DNA of 64,000 nt from Clostridia bacterium (GCA_022786605.1 JALFWW010000008.1:35092-99091); one strand, 5' to 3'. Shown: positions 39,698 through 48,270, counted from the first letter of the stretch. Translations and numbers: made by a program. The notes: generated by a model from the letters alone, not told the origin.

Positions 39698-39761
39698 TTC
39701 ACTCTCAACGCTGCCAATATTCTGTTTCCGTAAAAAGTTCTGGCTTTGGTTTGTCTGTACG

Positions 39762-39793
39762 CAATAAAAATAGGGAGATGCCAAACATCTCCC
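39762..39793 (-). terminator. TPP riboswitch terminator
   Basis: On the minus strand GGGAGATG and CATCTCCC form an 8-bp perfect stem with a 5-nt loop, then TATTTTTATT. It lies 18 nt after the TPP aptamer. Confidence 0.9.
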
Positions 39794-39810
39794 GAAAATT
39801 TCATCCTATC

Positions 39811-39892
39811 GATTCCTACGTTGGCATTATCCAAATCAGGTGTAAGGGTCGAAGCAAAACTTCCTCTCAGCCCAATTCATTGAGCTCCCCTG
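39811..39892 (-). promoter_or_regulatory. TPP riboswitch (THI box) aptamer
   Basis: Minus strand, in order: CAGGGGAGCTC, GGGCTGAGAGG (the CUGAGA thi-box core), GACCCTTACACCTGATTTGG and ATAATGCCAACGTAGG. All are consensus TPP aptamer blocks. Bound TPP should favour the terminator downstream and lower thiSFGHE. Confidence 0.97.
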
Positions 39893-39910
39893 TTTTCTTT
39901 TTACGAGAAC

Positions 39911-39939
39911 AGTATATACACCAATTCTGAAAATGTCAA
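39911..39939 (-). promoter_or_regulatory. Promoter of the thi operon
   Basis: On the minus strand TTGACA (plus 39934-39939), 17 bp, TATACT (plus 39911-39916), about 18 bp upstream of the TPP aptamer. Confidence 0.88.
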
Positions 39940-39982
39940 CAGGCAAAATGACAAAAAGTATAAAATTTTCGGAAATATGCAC

Positions 39983-39998
39983 ATGTCTTTACATGTTA
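39983..39998. promoter_or_regulatory. Repeated ACATGT motif upstream of the MoxR gene
   Basis: ACATGT occurs at 39983-39988 and 39993-39998, centres 10 bp apart, directly before a TG-TAAAAT extended -10-like sequence (39999-40004). This is a candidate operator for the MoxR/VWA operon. Confidence 0.4.
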
Positions 39999-40033
39999 AA
40001 ATGAATCCATAACCAAAGAGGAGGAGAAAAAAT

Positions 40034-40960
40034 ATGTGGCATATAGAGGAAGAATTACAGAAAGAAGGGGTCAGCGTCAGTCTGCTGAAGGAAATCCAGA
40101 AGTTCCGGGAAAGTCATAAAGTGGATGCTTCTGTGGCAGATCGTGTACCGGTGCCCCGTTTTTTATATTATGGCAAGGAAATCTGGGAAGAAGCGGCAGC
40201 AGCGTTGTTATGTGGGGAAAATCTGCTCCTGTCTGGTCCGAAGGCAACGGGGAAAAACGTATTGGCGGAAAATCTGGCGGCGGCTTTTGGCAGACCGTCA
40301 TGGGACATTTCATTTTATGTGAATGTGGACGCCGCTTCTCTCATTGGGACAGATACTTTCCGGGATAATCAGGTGGTGTTTCGTGAAGGGCCTATCAGCC
40401 GCTGTGCCCATATGGGCGGTTTTGGCGTACTGGATGAAATCAATATGGCGAAAAATGAGTCTTTGGCAGTGCTTCATGCCACATTGGACTTCCGCCGCTC
40501 CATTGATGTGCCCGGGTATGACAGAATCCCTTTGCACGAAACCACACGTTTCATTGCTACCATGAACTATGGCTATGCAGGTACCAGAGAATTGAATGAA
40601 GCTCTGGCATCTCGTTTTGTGGTCATCAATATGCCGGTCATTTCCGAGGAAAACCTTCGAAAATTGCTGAAACGGGAATTTCCTACGCTGAAAGATAAAT
40701 GGGCAGAACAGTTTGCCGCTTTGTTCCGGGAATTGGAAACAAAATGCGATAACGCGGAAATTTCCACAAAAGCACTGGACCTGCGTGGGCTTATGGCATC
40801 CATTCATTTGATGGAAAAAGGTCTGAAAGCTGTTCGTGCGCTGGAAATGGGTATCATCAACAAAGCCTTTGATCCCTTTGAACGACAGCTGGTGGCAGAT
40901 GCCATTGCCGCAAGGATTCCGCAGGATTTGGACTATGGAAAGCTGTTTGGTGATCGCTGA
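40034..40960 (+). CDS. MoxR-type AAA+ ATPase
   Basis: A 308-aa MoxR/CobS/NorQ-like AAA+ ATPase. Walker A GPKATGKN is at 68-75 and Walker B GVLDEINMA at 131-139, with the sensor segment IATMNYGYAGTRELNEAL and an arginine-finger region following. MoxR ATPases act with VWA-domain partners as metal-inserting or complex-activating chaperones. The partner gene starts on the last base of this stop codon. GAGGAGG lies upstream. The client is unknown; no NO reductase, Rubisco or cobaltochelatase gene is nearby. Confidence 0.9.
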   Translation: MWHIEEELQKEGVSVSLLKEIQKFRESHKVDASVADRVPVPRFLYYGKEIWEEAAAALLCGENLLLSGPKATGKNVLAENLAAAFGRPSWDISFYVNVDAASLIGTDTFRDNQVVFREGPISRCAHMGGFGVLDEINMAKNESLAVLHATLDFRRSIDVPGYDRIPLHETTRFIATMNYGYAGTRELNEALASRFVVINMPVISEENLRKLLKREFPTLKDKWAEQFAALFRELETKCDNAEISTKALDLRGLMASIHLMEKGLKAVRALEMGIINKAFDPFERQLVADAIAARIPQDLDYGKLFGDR

Positions 40961-42678
40961 TGAAAAACAGAGAGATTGCGGAGCGTCGTGCCGTCAATCA
41001 GATTTGGAACGCCGCCCAGGATTATTCCTTGCAGCCGGTGTATGTTGCCTTTGATGAGGACGGCGACGCAGATTTTTATTTCAATACGGTCATTGGTGCC
41101 GTATATCATTATTTTCAGTTTGAAACGTTGGATAAACTATTTACCTATCTCCAGCGCAGACAGGATGGGGAACTGTATGTGGAATTGCTTTGGCTGGGGC
41201 TGGAAAACTGCGTCTTTGGCAAAGCGAAAGACGAACGCCCGGCTATGGCGGAACTGCGGCGGGCTTATGCGGAAAAATTTCTGGCAAGACCAAAAGACCA
41301 TGTAGGAGAATCTTTGCTGTGGGATTTGAAGCGTGCTCACTGCCAGCGTATATTGGGTCAGACAGATGATCTGGATGAAGAAAAACGAAAAATACTGGAT
41401 AATTTGGAATTTCCAGCGGACTGTAACACGGAACAGGTGACAGACCGCATGGATCGTCTGCTGAACCAATATTTTTTCAAAGGGCATTTCAAAGAATTTG
41501 AGGAACTGGGCGGTCATATCAGTGATTCTCCGTTTTTTTGGCCGAAAGGTTGGGGGAAACGGGCAGGCAGTGCTTTGCGGCGTATTGACTGGGAAGGCAA
41601 AACAACAGAGGAAAAAGATTCCCTCATAGGCAAAGCACGAAAGCTGTATCAGCGGCTGACATTTTCCAGACCCAGTGCTAAGGTGGTGCGTGCCTATGTG
41701 GAAAGCTGTTTTGGAAAATCTATGTTTTCCACAGCGGAAATGGCAGAAATCGAGAAGAAACTCTGCACAGAGGCTCATCGGGAATGTCTGCTGCATTTTA
41801 CCCGTGGTGAGTTTGCGGAAACAGGAGAACTGACCAGAGAGGCGGCAGAACAGCGGGAATTTGCTGAAAAACAGAGAGAGGCCAATGAAGCCTATTTTCA
41901 GGCAAACGAAAGCCAGACTATGCTGGCTGTCAATAAATTGACAGAACGGATACGCAATGCCATATTGTTGCAGCTGGAGCCGACAGTATACCGCACCCGT
42001 GCTGGAAATCTGTTGGCAGGGAAGGTATGGCGGAATGTATATCTCCATGATGAACGGATTTTCGAAAAAACATCAGACAGCCAGCTGGATACTTTAACGG
42101 TGGATATTTTGCTGGATGGCTCCGCTTCTCAGCGGGAACAGCAGGCGAAAGTGGCAACACAGGGTTTTATCATTGCGGAAAGCCTGACACGCTGCAACAT
42201 TCCTGTTCGCGTAAGCGCGTTCAGCAGTGTCAGTGGCTGTACGGTTATGCAGGTATTGCGAGATTACCATGACACTTCCAGAAATAAAGATATTTTGCAT
42301 TTTCTGGCGGCTGGCTGGAATCGAGATGGTTTGGCACTTCGGGCAGCGGATTACCTCATGGAACAGGAGAGAAGCGAGCATAAAATGCTCATCATCCTTT
42401 CCGATGCTCATCCCAATGACGATCAGCCTATGCCGTCAAAAGAAGGACTCCATCTGCCCAAAGATTACGGCGGTGAAACCGGAGTGCAGGATGTGGCGGA
42501 AGAAGTGAGCCGCCTTAGAAGAAAAGGCATCTGGGTCATTTCCGTTTTTACGGGAAACGACAGGGATTTGCCGGCAGCCCATAAGATTTATGGCAGAGAA
42601 CTGGCAAGAATCCGCTCTGTCAGCTGGTTTGCTGACACGGTAGGACGGCTCATACAGGAGCGTATCAGAGAAATGTAA
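40960..42678 (+). CDS. VWA-domain protein, NorD/CobT-like
   Basis: 572 aa. The N-terminal helical region (about 1-330) is family-specific and of unknown role; the C-terminal VWA domain (about 380-570) has the MIDAS DGSAS at 386-390 and a later LIILSDAHPND. The partner MoxR ATPase overlaps its start by one base, so the two are made together. NorD homologues activate nitric-oxide reductase; that job is unlikely in this gene context. The acidic linker with EKQREANEAYFQ may be a mobile helix. Confidence 0.85.
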   Translation: MKNREIAERRAVNQIWNAAQDYSLQPVYVAFDEDGDADFYFNTVIGAVYHYFQFETLDKLFTYLQRRQDGELYVELLWLGLENCVFGKAKDERPAMAELRRAYAEKFLARPKDHVGESLLWDLKRAHCQRILGQTDDLDEEKRKILDNLEFPADCNTEQVTDRMDRLLNQYFFKGHFKEFEELGGHISDSPFFWPKGWGKRAGSALRRIDWEGKTTEEKDSLIGKARKLYQRLTFSRPSAKVVRAYVESCFGKSMFSTAEMAEIEKKLCTEAHRECLLHFTRGEFAETGELTREAAEQREFAEKQREANEAYFQANESQTMLAVNKLTERIRNAILLQLEPTVYRTRAGNLLAGKVWRNVYLHDERIFEKTSDSQLDTLTVDILLDGSASQREQQAKVATQGFIIAESLTRCNIPVRVSAFSSVSGCTVMQVLRDYHDTSRNKDILHFLAAGWNRDGLALRAADYLMEQERSEHKMLIILSDAHPNDDQPMPSKEGLHLPKDYGGETGVQDVAEEVSRLRRKGIWVISVFTGNDRDLPAAHKIYGRELARIRSVSWFADTVGRLIQERIREM

Positions 42679-42685
42679 AAGTATA

Positions 42686-42717
42686 AAAAGACCAGATGAT
42701 ATTGTCTGGTCTTTTTT
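42686..42717 (+). terminator. Terminator after the MoxR/VWA operon
   Basis: Perfect stem AAGACCAGA with TCTGGTCTT, 8-nt loop, followed by a T-run. Confidence 0.9.
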
Positions 42718-42752
42718 GTATGTCCGCGTGTTTTGTGGGAATGATAAAGTCA

Positions 42753-42781
42753 TTGTATTACAAGGGCGGTTATGGTAGAAT
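42753..42781 (+). promoter_or_regulatory. Promoter of the hyd maturation operon
   Basis: TTGTAT (42753-42758), a 17-bp spacer and TAGAAT (42776-42781) with an upstream TG one base before it, an extended -10. The predicted start near 42788 gives a 164-nt leader. Confidence 0.7.
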
Positions 42782-42789
42782 CAATGTGC

Positions 42790-42926
42790 AGTATATGATT
42801 TTTCATGACATATCGAACCCATGGGTTCCTGACACCAAAAAGAAATTTGCGGCGGAAGGTACAGTATGGAAACACAGGGCAGCTATGCCCTTTTTCCCGT
42901 ACCTTTCGTGGTACGGTTTTTCTTTT
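42790..42926 (+). promoter_or_regulatory. Unassigned structured leader with attenuator, hyd operon
   Basis: Terminator: CCGTACC (42897-42903), 6-nt loop, GGTACGG (42910-42916), then TTTTTCTTTT. Competing helix: AAGGTAC (42856-42862) can pair with GTACCTT (42899-42905), which would break the terminator. Between them are GGGCAGCTATGCCC (42877-42890) and, upstream, the 14-bp palindrome GAACCCATGGGTTC (42815-42828) and ATATGA/TCATGACATAT arms. It does not match the riboswitch consensus patterns I know (SAM, FMN, cobalamin, TPP, THF, ykkC, NiCo, T-box). Confidence 0.65.
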
Positions 42927-42951
42927 ATTAGCCAATAGGAGGTATGGAAAT

Positions 42952-43218
42952 ATGGAAACAAAAAAAGAAGAAAGCAGAATTGCGGTCATTGGCATCGTTG
43001 TAGAACAAGAAGCGTCTGTGGATGTGCTTAACGAAACACTCCACGAATACCGGGAATATATCATCGGCAGAATGGGCATTCCCTATCGTGAGAAAAAAGT
43101 GAACATCATCAGCATTGCCATCGATGCCCCTCAGGATAAGATTTCCGCTTTGTCGGGAAAAATCGGAAATCTGCCCGGCATCCAGTCTAAGACCGTATAT
43201 TCTGGCGTGAAGGCATGA
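42952..43218 (+). CDS. TM1266-family hydrogenase-system regulator
   Basis: An 88-aa ACT-like small protein (RIAVIGIVVEQEASVDVLNETLHEYREYIIGRMGIPY) of the iron-only hydrogenase system putative regulator family, almost always next to hydE/hydG/hydF. ATG 42952 has AGGAGG nine nt upstream; a second, out-of-frame ATG lies nearer. The stop overlaps the hydE start (ATGA). The ligand is unknown; NikR-like C-terminal fold homology suggests small-molecule or metal sensing, by inference only. Confidence 0.88.
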   Translation: METKKEESRIAVIGIVVEQEASVDVLNETLHEYREYIIGRMGIPYREKKVNIISIAIDAPQDKISALSGKIGNLPGIQSKTVYSGVKA

Positions 43219-44276
43219 GTTTTGCGGCAAATTTAGCCGAAAAACTGGTCACGGAACACGATCTTTCGGAAGAAGAACTGCTTTATCTTCTGAAACATCG
43301 GCGGGAAGTGGCACCTTTTGTGCAGGAAGAAGCCCAAAAACTTTGTCAGGAGGTTTTTGGCAAAGAAATCTATATTCGTGGATTGCTGGAAATTTCCAAC
43401 ATCTGCAAAAATGATTGCTATTATTGCGGTATCCGCAAAAGCAACCGAAAGGCGGAGAGATACCGTCTGACGGAAGAAGAAATTCTGAAGGCGTGCCACG
43501 CTGGCTATGCTTTAGGGTTTCGCACCTTTGTGCTCCAAGGCGGCGAAGATATGTGGTATGACGATGACCGTCTGTGTCATTTGGTATCTGCCATCCGAAA
43601 AAACCATCCCGATTGCGCCATCACCCTTTCTGTAGGGGAGCGTAGCCGGGAAAGCTATGAAAAGCTCTTTGCCGCTGGTGCTAATCGATATCTGCTGCGC
43701 CATGAAACAGCAACAGCATCCCATTATGATATGCTTCATCCATCGGATATGGACTTTGCAAACCGTATGCGGTGCTTGCGGGATTTGAAGGAAATTGGCT
43801 ATCAGGTGGGTTGTGGATTTATGGTTGGTTCGCCACATCAGACATTAGAATATCTGGCGAAAGACCTTCGGTTTTTGAAGGAATTTCAGCCTCATATGGT
43901 AGGCATCGGACCTTTTCTTTCCCAGAAAGATACGCCTTTTGCCCATTATGAAAACGGTTCGGGAGAGCTGACGTTGTTTTTGCTTGCTGTCATACGTCTG
44001 CTTTTGCCGAAGGTGCTTCTGCCATCCACAACGGCACTGCGGACACTTTTGCCGCCGGGAAAGGAATGGGGCATTGCCTGTGGCGCAAATGTCATCATGC
44101 CCAATCTTTCTCCCATGGAAGCACGGAAAAAGTATACCCTTTATGACAACAAGCGTATCATGGGAACGGAAGCGGCGGAACAGATTGCATGGCTGCGAAA
44201 GCAACTGGAAAATATTGGCTATACCGTTGCCATATCCAGAGGGGACAGCCCCATGTTAAAAGAACAAAATCACTGA
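43215..44276 (+). CDS. hydE: [FeFe] hydrogenase H-cluster radical SAM maturase HydE
   Basis: 353 aa. Contributes the dithiomethylamine/iron fragment of the H-cluster. The radical-SAM motif C64-x3-C68-x2-C71 is in CKNDCYYCGIRKSN. The central barrel segment RTFVLQGGEDMWYDD and C-terminal HPSDMDFANRMRCLRDL are family-typical. Translationally coupled to the TM1266-type gene by an ATGA overlap. No hydrogenase structural gene lies in the window. Confidence 0.96.
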   Translation: MSFAANLAEKLVTEHDLSEEELLYLLKHRREVAPFVQEEAQKLCQEVFGKEIYIRGLLEISNICKNDCYYCGIRKSNRKAERYRLTEEEILKACHAGYALGFRTFVLQGGEDMWYDDDRLCHLVSAIRKNHPDCAITLSVGERSRESYEKLFAAGANRYLLRHETATASHYDMLHPSDMDFANRMRCLRDLKEIGYQVGCGFMVGSPHQTLEYLAKDLRFLKEFQPHMVGIGPFLSQKDTPFAHYENGSGELTLFLLAVIRLLLPKVLLPSTTALRTLLPPGKEWGIACGANVIMPNLSPMEARKKYTLYDNKRIMGTEAAEQIAWLRKQLENIGYTVAISRGDSPMLKEQNH

Positions 44277-44313
44277 CAGGAAAGAGAAATCTGACCTAGA
44301 AGAAAGGAAGAAA

Positions 44314-45738
44314 ATGAATATGTATGATCCCAGATCCATGAAAGCGGAGGAATTTATCTCCCACGAAGAAATCCTAGACACTTTGGCTTATGCCCAGGAA
44401 AACAAGAACAATGAAAAACTCATCGACACAATTCTGGAAAAGGCGAAACTGCGTCAGGGACTTTCTCACAGAGAAGCTTCTGTGCTGTTAGCCTGTGAAA
44501 TGCCCGATAAAATCCAGCAGATATACGCTTTGGCGGAACAGCTGAAAAAAGATTTTTACGGCAATCGTATTGTGATGTTTGCGCCTTTGTATCTGTCCAA
44601 TTACTGTGTCAATGGCTGTGTGTACTGCCCTTACCATGCAAAAAACAAACACATTGCCCGGAAAAAACTGACCCAGGAGGAAATCGTCAAAGAAGTCATG
44701 GCTTTGCAGGATATGGGGCATAAGCGTCTGGCGCTGGAAGCAGGGGAAGACCCGGTGAACAACCCCATTGAATATATTCTGGAATGTATCAAGACAATCT
44801 ATTCCATCCAGCATAAAAACGGTGCCATCCGTCGTGTGAATGTGAACATTGCGGCAACCACTGTGGAAGAATATCGGATGCTGAAAGAAGCTGGCATTGG
44901 TACATATATCCTGTTCCAGGAAACTTATCATAAAGAAAGCTATGAACAGCTCCATCCCACAGGTCCGAAACATAACTACGCTTATCACACCGAAGCCATG
45001 GACAGAGCCATGGAAGGCGGCATTGACGACGTGGGTTTGGGGGTACTGTTCGGTTTGGAACGGTATGCCTATGAATTTGCGGGGCTTTTGATGCATGCGG
45101 AACACTTGGAAGCTGTTCACGGTGTAGGCCCTCATACCATCAGTGTGCCTCGTGTGAAACGTGCGGACGACATTGACCCTGATGCTTTTGATAATGGCAT
45201 TGATGATGAGATTTTTGCGAAGATCATTGCCTGCATCCGCATTGCGGTGCCTTACACAGGTATGATTATTTCCACCAGAGAAAGCAAAGAAGTGCGGGAA
45301 CGGGCACTGTATTTGGGTGTTTCTCAGATCAGCGGCGGCTCCAAAACAAGTGTGGGCGGTTACTGTGAAGAAGAACCGGAGGACGAAAATTCGGAACAGT
45401 TTGATGTGAGCGACAAACGTACATTAGACGAAGTGGTACATTGGCTCATGGATTTGGACTATATTCCCAGTTTCTGTACTGCATGTTATCGGGAAGGTCG
45501 TACTGGTGACCGCTTCATGAGCCTGTGCAAGAGCGGACAGATTCAGAACTGCTGTCATCCAAACGCCCTCATGACCCTGAAAGAATATCTGGAGGACTAT
45601 GCGTCACCAAAAACAAAGAAAATCGGGGAAGATTTGATTCAGAAAGAACTGGGGAATATTCCCAAAGAAAAAGTCAGAGAAATTACCGTGCATCATTTGC
45701 AGGAAATTGAAAAAGGCAATCGGGATTTCCGATTCTAA
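44314..45738 (+). CDS. hydG: [FeFe] hydrogenase radical SAM maturase HydG
   Basis: 474 aa. Cleaves tyrosine to make the CO and CN- ligands of the H-cluster. The radical-SAM motif is C98-x3-C102-x2-C105 (YCVNGCVYCPYH). The C-terminal second-cluster cysteines are in SFCTACYREGRTGDRF and the following CKSGQIQNCCHP region. GGAAG lies a few nt before the ATG; an in-frame ATG two codons later is possible. A paralogue of ThiH in this window, using the same substrate. Confidence 0.97.
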   Translation: MNMYDPRSMKAEEFISHEEILDTLAYAQENKNNEKLIDTILEKAKLRQGLSHREASVLLACEMPDKIQQIYALAEQLKKDFYGNRIVMFAPLYLSNYCVNGCVYCPYHAKNKHIARKKLTQEEIVKEVMALQDMGHKRLALEAGEDPVNNPIEYILECIKTIYSIQHKNGAIRRVNVNIAATTVEEYRMLKEAGIGTYILFQETYHKESYEQLHPTGPKHNYAYHTEAMDRAMEGGIDDVGLGVLFGLERYAYEFAGLLMHAEHLEAVHGVGPHTISVPRVKRADDIDPDAFDNGIDDEIFAKIIACIRIAVPYTGMIISTRESKEVRERALYLGVSQISGGSKTSVGGYCEEEPEDENSEQFDVSDKRTLDEVVHWLMDLDYIPSFCTACYREGRTGDRFMSLCKSGQIQNCCHPNALMTLKEYLEDYASPKTKKIGEDLIQKELGNIPKEKVREITVHHLQEIEKGNRDFRF

Positions 45739-45753
45739 AGGCAGGAGGTTTTT

Positions 45754-46950
45754 ATGGGTTTACAGGATACACCATCTTCAGAACGGGTGCAGATTGGATT
45801 TTTTGGCTGCCGCAACGCAGGCAAGTCCAGCTTAGTCAACGCGGTGACCAATCAGGAAATGGCAGTGGTTTCACCAGTGAAAGGCACCACCACAGACCCG
45901 GTGACAAAAGCCATGGAACTGCTGCCTCTTGGTCCTGTTCTCATCATTGATACGCCCGGTATTGATGACGAAGGAGGACTGGGAGAGCAGCGTGTGAAGC
46001 GGACAAAGCAGATTCTCAATCGCATTGACTGTGCTGTTCTGGTGGTAGACAGTGTAGCAGGAAAAACAAAGGCTGATAAGGAACTTCTGAATTTGTTTCA
46101 GGAAAAACAGATTCCATTTCTCGTTGCTTATAACAAAAGTGACCTGCAAATGCCCGTTTTATCAGAGAAAAATGAAGTGGCGGTCAGCGCCCTTCAGAAA
46201 ATAGGCATTGAAGAACTGAAGGAACGTATTGCCGCATTGGGCAAAGAAAACCAGAAGGAACGGATGTTGGTAAAAGACTTGGTAAAAGCGGAAGATTTGG
46301 TGGTGCTGGTGACACCCATCGACAGTTCCGCTCCCAAAGGGCGGCTTATCCTGCCCCAACAGCAGACCATTCGGGATTTGCTGGAAGCGGATGCCATTCC
46401 CGTGGTGACGAAAGAAAATACACTGAAAACCACATTGGAAAGTCTGGCGAAAAAGCCTGCCATGGTCATTACGGACAGTCAGGCATTTGCGCAGGTCAGC
46501 AAGGATACACCGCTGGATATTCCTTTGACTTCTTTTTCTATTCTCATGGCGCGGTATAAAGGATTTCTGGAAGGTGCCGTGCAGGGCGTCGCAGCCATAG
46601 AAACCTTGCAGGATGGGGATAAAGTTCTGATTTGCGAGGGATGTACCCATCACAGACAGTGTGAGGACATCGGTACTGTGAAGATTCCTCGTTGGCTGCG
46701 GCAGCATATAGGAAAAGAACTGGAATTGGTACATACTTCCGGCAAGGATTTCCCGGAGGATTTAACGCCATATCGTTTGGTGATTCATTGCGGCGGCTGT
46801 ATGCTCAATGAACGGGAAGTAGCGTACCGCCAGAAATGTGCCGCTGACGCAGGGATTCCCTTTACCAATTACGGCATTGCCATTGCTTATATGACAGGGA
46901 TTTTGAAACGGAGCATCGAAATTTTTCCGAAGCTGTATACATTGATTTGA
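45754..46950 (+). CDS. hydF: [FeFe] hydrogenase maturation GTPase HydF
   Basis: 398 aa. The scaffold and carrier GTPase that receives the HydE/HydG precursor and delivers it to apo-hydrogenase. P-loop GCRNAGKSS is at 18-26 (GxxxxGKS), switch DTPGIDD follows near 68, and YNKSD is the G4 motif. The C-terminal [4Fe-4S] ligands are in CTHHRQC and VIHCGGCML, matching CxH...HCxxC. GGAGG lies 8 nt upstream. It completes hydE-hydG-hydF. Confidence 0.97.
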   Translation: MGLQDTPSSERVQIGFFGCRNAGKSSLVNAVTNQEMAVVSPVKGTTTDPVTKAMELLPLGPVLIIDTPGIDDEGGLGEQRVKRTKQILNRIDCAVLVVDSVAGKTKADKELLNLFQEKQIPFLVAYNKSDLQMPVLSEKNEVAVSALQKIGIEELKERIAALGKENQKERMLVKDLVKAEDLVVLVTPIDSSAPKGRLILPQQQTIRDLLEADAIPVVTKENTLKTTLESLAKKPAMVITDSQAFAQVSKDTPLDIPLTSFSILMARYKGFLEGAVQGVAAIETLQDGDKVLICEGCTHHRQCEDIGTVKIPRWLRQHIGKELELVHTSGKDFPEDLTPYRLVIHCGGCMLNEREVAYRQKCAADAGIPFTNYGIAIAYMTGILKRSIEIFPKLYTLI

Positions 46951-46953
46951 TAT

Positions 46954-46986
46954 AAAAAAGACTATGGAAAAACCATAGTCTTTTTA
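46954..46986. terminator. Bidirectional terminator after hydF
   Basis: Fourteen-bp stem AAAAAGACTATGG with CCATAGTCTTTTT, small A-rich loop and T-tracts on both sides, between convergent hydF and the ECF gene. Confidence 0.92.
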
Positions 46987-46992
46987 TATGCG

Positions 46993-47523
46993 TCAAAGAG
47001 GAAAATGTCCGCTGCGGCGCAGTGCCACCAGAATACCGGGAATCAGGATCAATTGCAGTATGATGCCGGGGATAGCTTCCAGTAAGGCGCCGGAAAGGAA
47101 CATCTGCCAAGTGAAGGCGTTTTCGCCAATGCCCAGCAGCAGAACTTCCACAATGCCCCATACCACGCGTCCAAGAATCATGGCGGAAATCAGGGCGATG
47201 TAAAGAGAAGCTGTGGATTTTTGCTTGGAATATCCGTAAATCAGCCCTGCAATGAGTCCATAGGCTGCCAGTTCAAATGCCATGGCAATGGCAACGGGGA
47301 ACATATGTGGCATGCCGAAAATCATGCTGCGGCAAATGGGCAGCAGAAAGCCCAAAAACAGCCCATATTGCCAGCCGCAGAGAAAGGCACAGAGAAAAAC
47401 GGGAAAGTGCATAGGCAGCAGCATATTGCCGATTTGCGGAACTTGTCCCGTTAAAAAGGGAAGTACCAGTCCCAGCGCAAACAGCAGGGCGCTGACGGTC
47501 AGTTGTTTTGTGGATCGATTCAT
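46993..47523 (-). CDS. ECF transporter S component
   Basis: A 176-aa membrane protein with about six helices, characteristic of the substrate-capture subunit of energy-coupling-factor vitamin transporters. Family pattern: MHFPVFLCAFLCGWQYGLFLGFLLP near residues 38-62 and GMPHMFPVAIAMAFELAAYG near 70-90. The vitamin (pantothenate, folate, thiamine precursor or other) cannot be told. It pairs with EcfA1/A2/T encoded elsewhere. AGGAGG lies 7 nt upstream of the ATG. Confidence 0.85.
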   Translation of the reverse strand: MNRSTKQLTVSALLFALGLVLPFLTGQVPQIGNMLLPMHFPVFLCAFLCGWQYGLFLGFLLPICRSMIFGMPHMFPVAIAMAFELAAYGLIAGLIYGYSKQKSTASLYIALISAMILGRVVWGIVEVLLLGIGENAFTWQMFLSGALLEAIPGIILQLILIPGILVALRRSGHFPL

Positions 47524-47683
47524 AAAAACCTCCTGTATTCTTATGTAAAATATTGATTTTTATCATACCACACTGTTTTGGAAGAAAACAGCTTTTTTTC
47601 AAAATCCTGCGGGGCAATGTATGTTTTGGAAAAATAGGGACAAACTGAGAAAGAAGGACTTGACAGAAAGGGGTTTTTACGGT

Positions 47684-48217
47684 ATGAACTTGAGTGGTAC
47701 AAGAACAGAACAAAATTTGCTTGCCGCATTTGCGGGGGAATCCATGGCTGCCAACAAATATGATTTTTACAGCAGTCAGGCGAAAAAAGAAGGCTATGAA
47801 CAGATCGGCGCCATTTTTAAAGAAACGGCGGACAATGAACGGCAGCATGCCAAACAGATTTTCCGCTTCTTAAACGGCATTGGCACAACAGAAGCCAATC
47901 TGACGGCGGGCGTTGCGGGGGAACATGAGGAATGGACAACCATCTATCAGGATATGAGCACCATTGCCAAAGACGAAGGCTATCCGGAAATCGCTATGTT
48001 TTTCCAGAATCTGGCGTCTGTGGAAAAAGAACATGAAGCGAGATATGCCAAACTGCTGGAAAGAATCAAAAATGAGCAGGTGTTCAAGGATAACGCCAAG
48101 ACTGTATGGGTGTGCCGCAACTGTGGGCATGTCCATGTGGGAGAAGTGCCTCCCGAAGCCTGTCCCGTCTGCAAACATCCCAAAGCATATTTTGAGCGGA
48201 AAGCGACCAATTATTAA
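47684..48217 (+). CDS. rbr: Rubrerythrin
   Basis: A 177-aa non-haem diiron peroxidase that protects anaerobes from H2O2. The four-helix ferritin-like domain (about 1-135) carries the glutamate/histidine ligands in AGESMAANKYDFY, ETADNERQHAKQ and ASVEKEHEARY; the C-terminal rubredoxin domain has CRNCGH and CPVCKHP as iron ligands. ATG 47684 follows AAAGGGG at 10 nt; earlier in-frame codons lack a ribosome site. A GAAA-capped hairpin lies shortly downstream. Confidence 0.96.
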   Translation: MNLSGTRTEQNLLAAFAGESMAANKYDFYSSQAKKEGYEQIGAIFKETADNERQHAKQIFRFLNGIGTTEANLTAGVAGEHEEWTTIYQDMSTIAKDEGYPEIAMFFQNLASVEKEHEARYAKLLERIKNEQVFKDNAKTVWVCRNCGHVHVGEVPPEACPVCKHPKAYFERKATNY

Positions 48218-48229
48218 ATGGAAACAGGT

Positions 48230-48247
48230 TGAGAGGGAAACCTCTCA
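48230..48247 (+). terminator. Hairpin after rubrerythrin gene
   Basis: Seven-bp stem TGAGAGG with CCTCTCA and a GAAA-type loop, without a T-tract. It may be a 3' stabiliser or a processing site rather than a terminator. Confidence 0.45.
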
Positions 48248-48270
48248 CTTACATAGAAAAGAGGAATTTA

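Noticed and set aside
42840..42926. T-box riboswitch upstream of the hyd operon (sequence contains GTGGTACGG).
   Set aside because: The T-box core GGGTGGnACCGCG is not present, and downstream genes are not amino-acid related.
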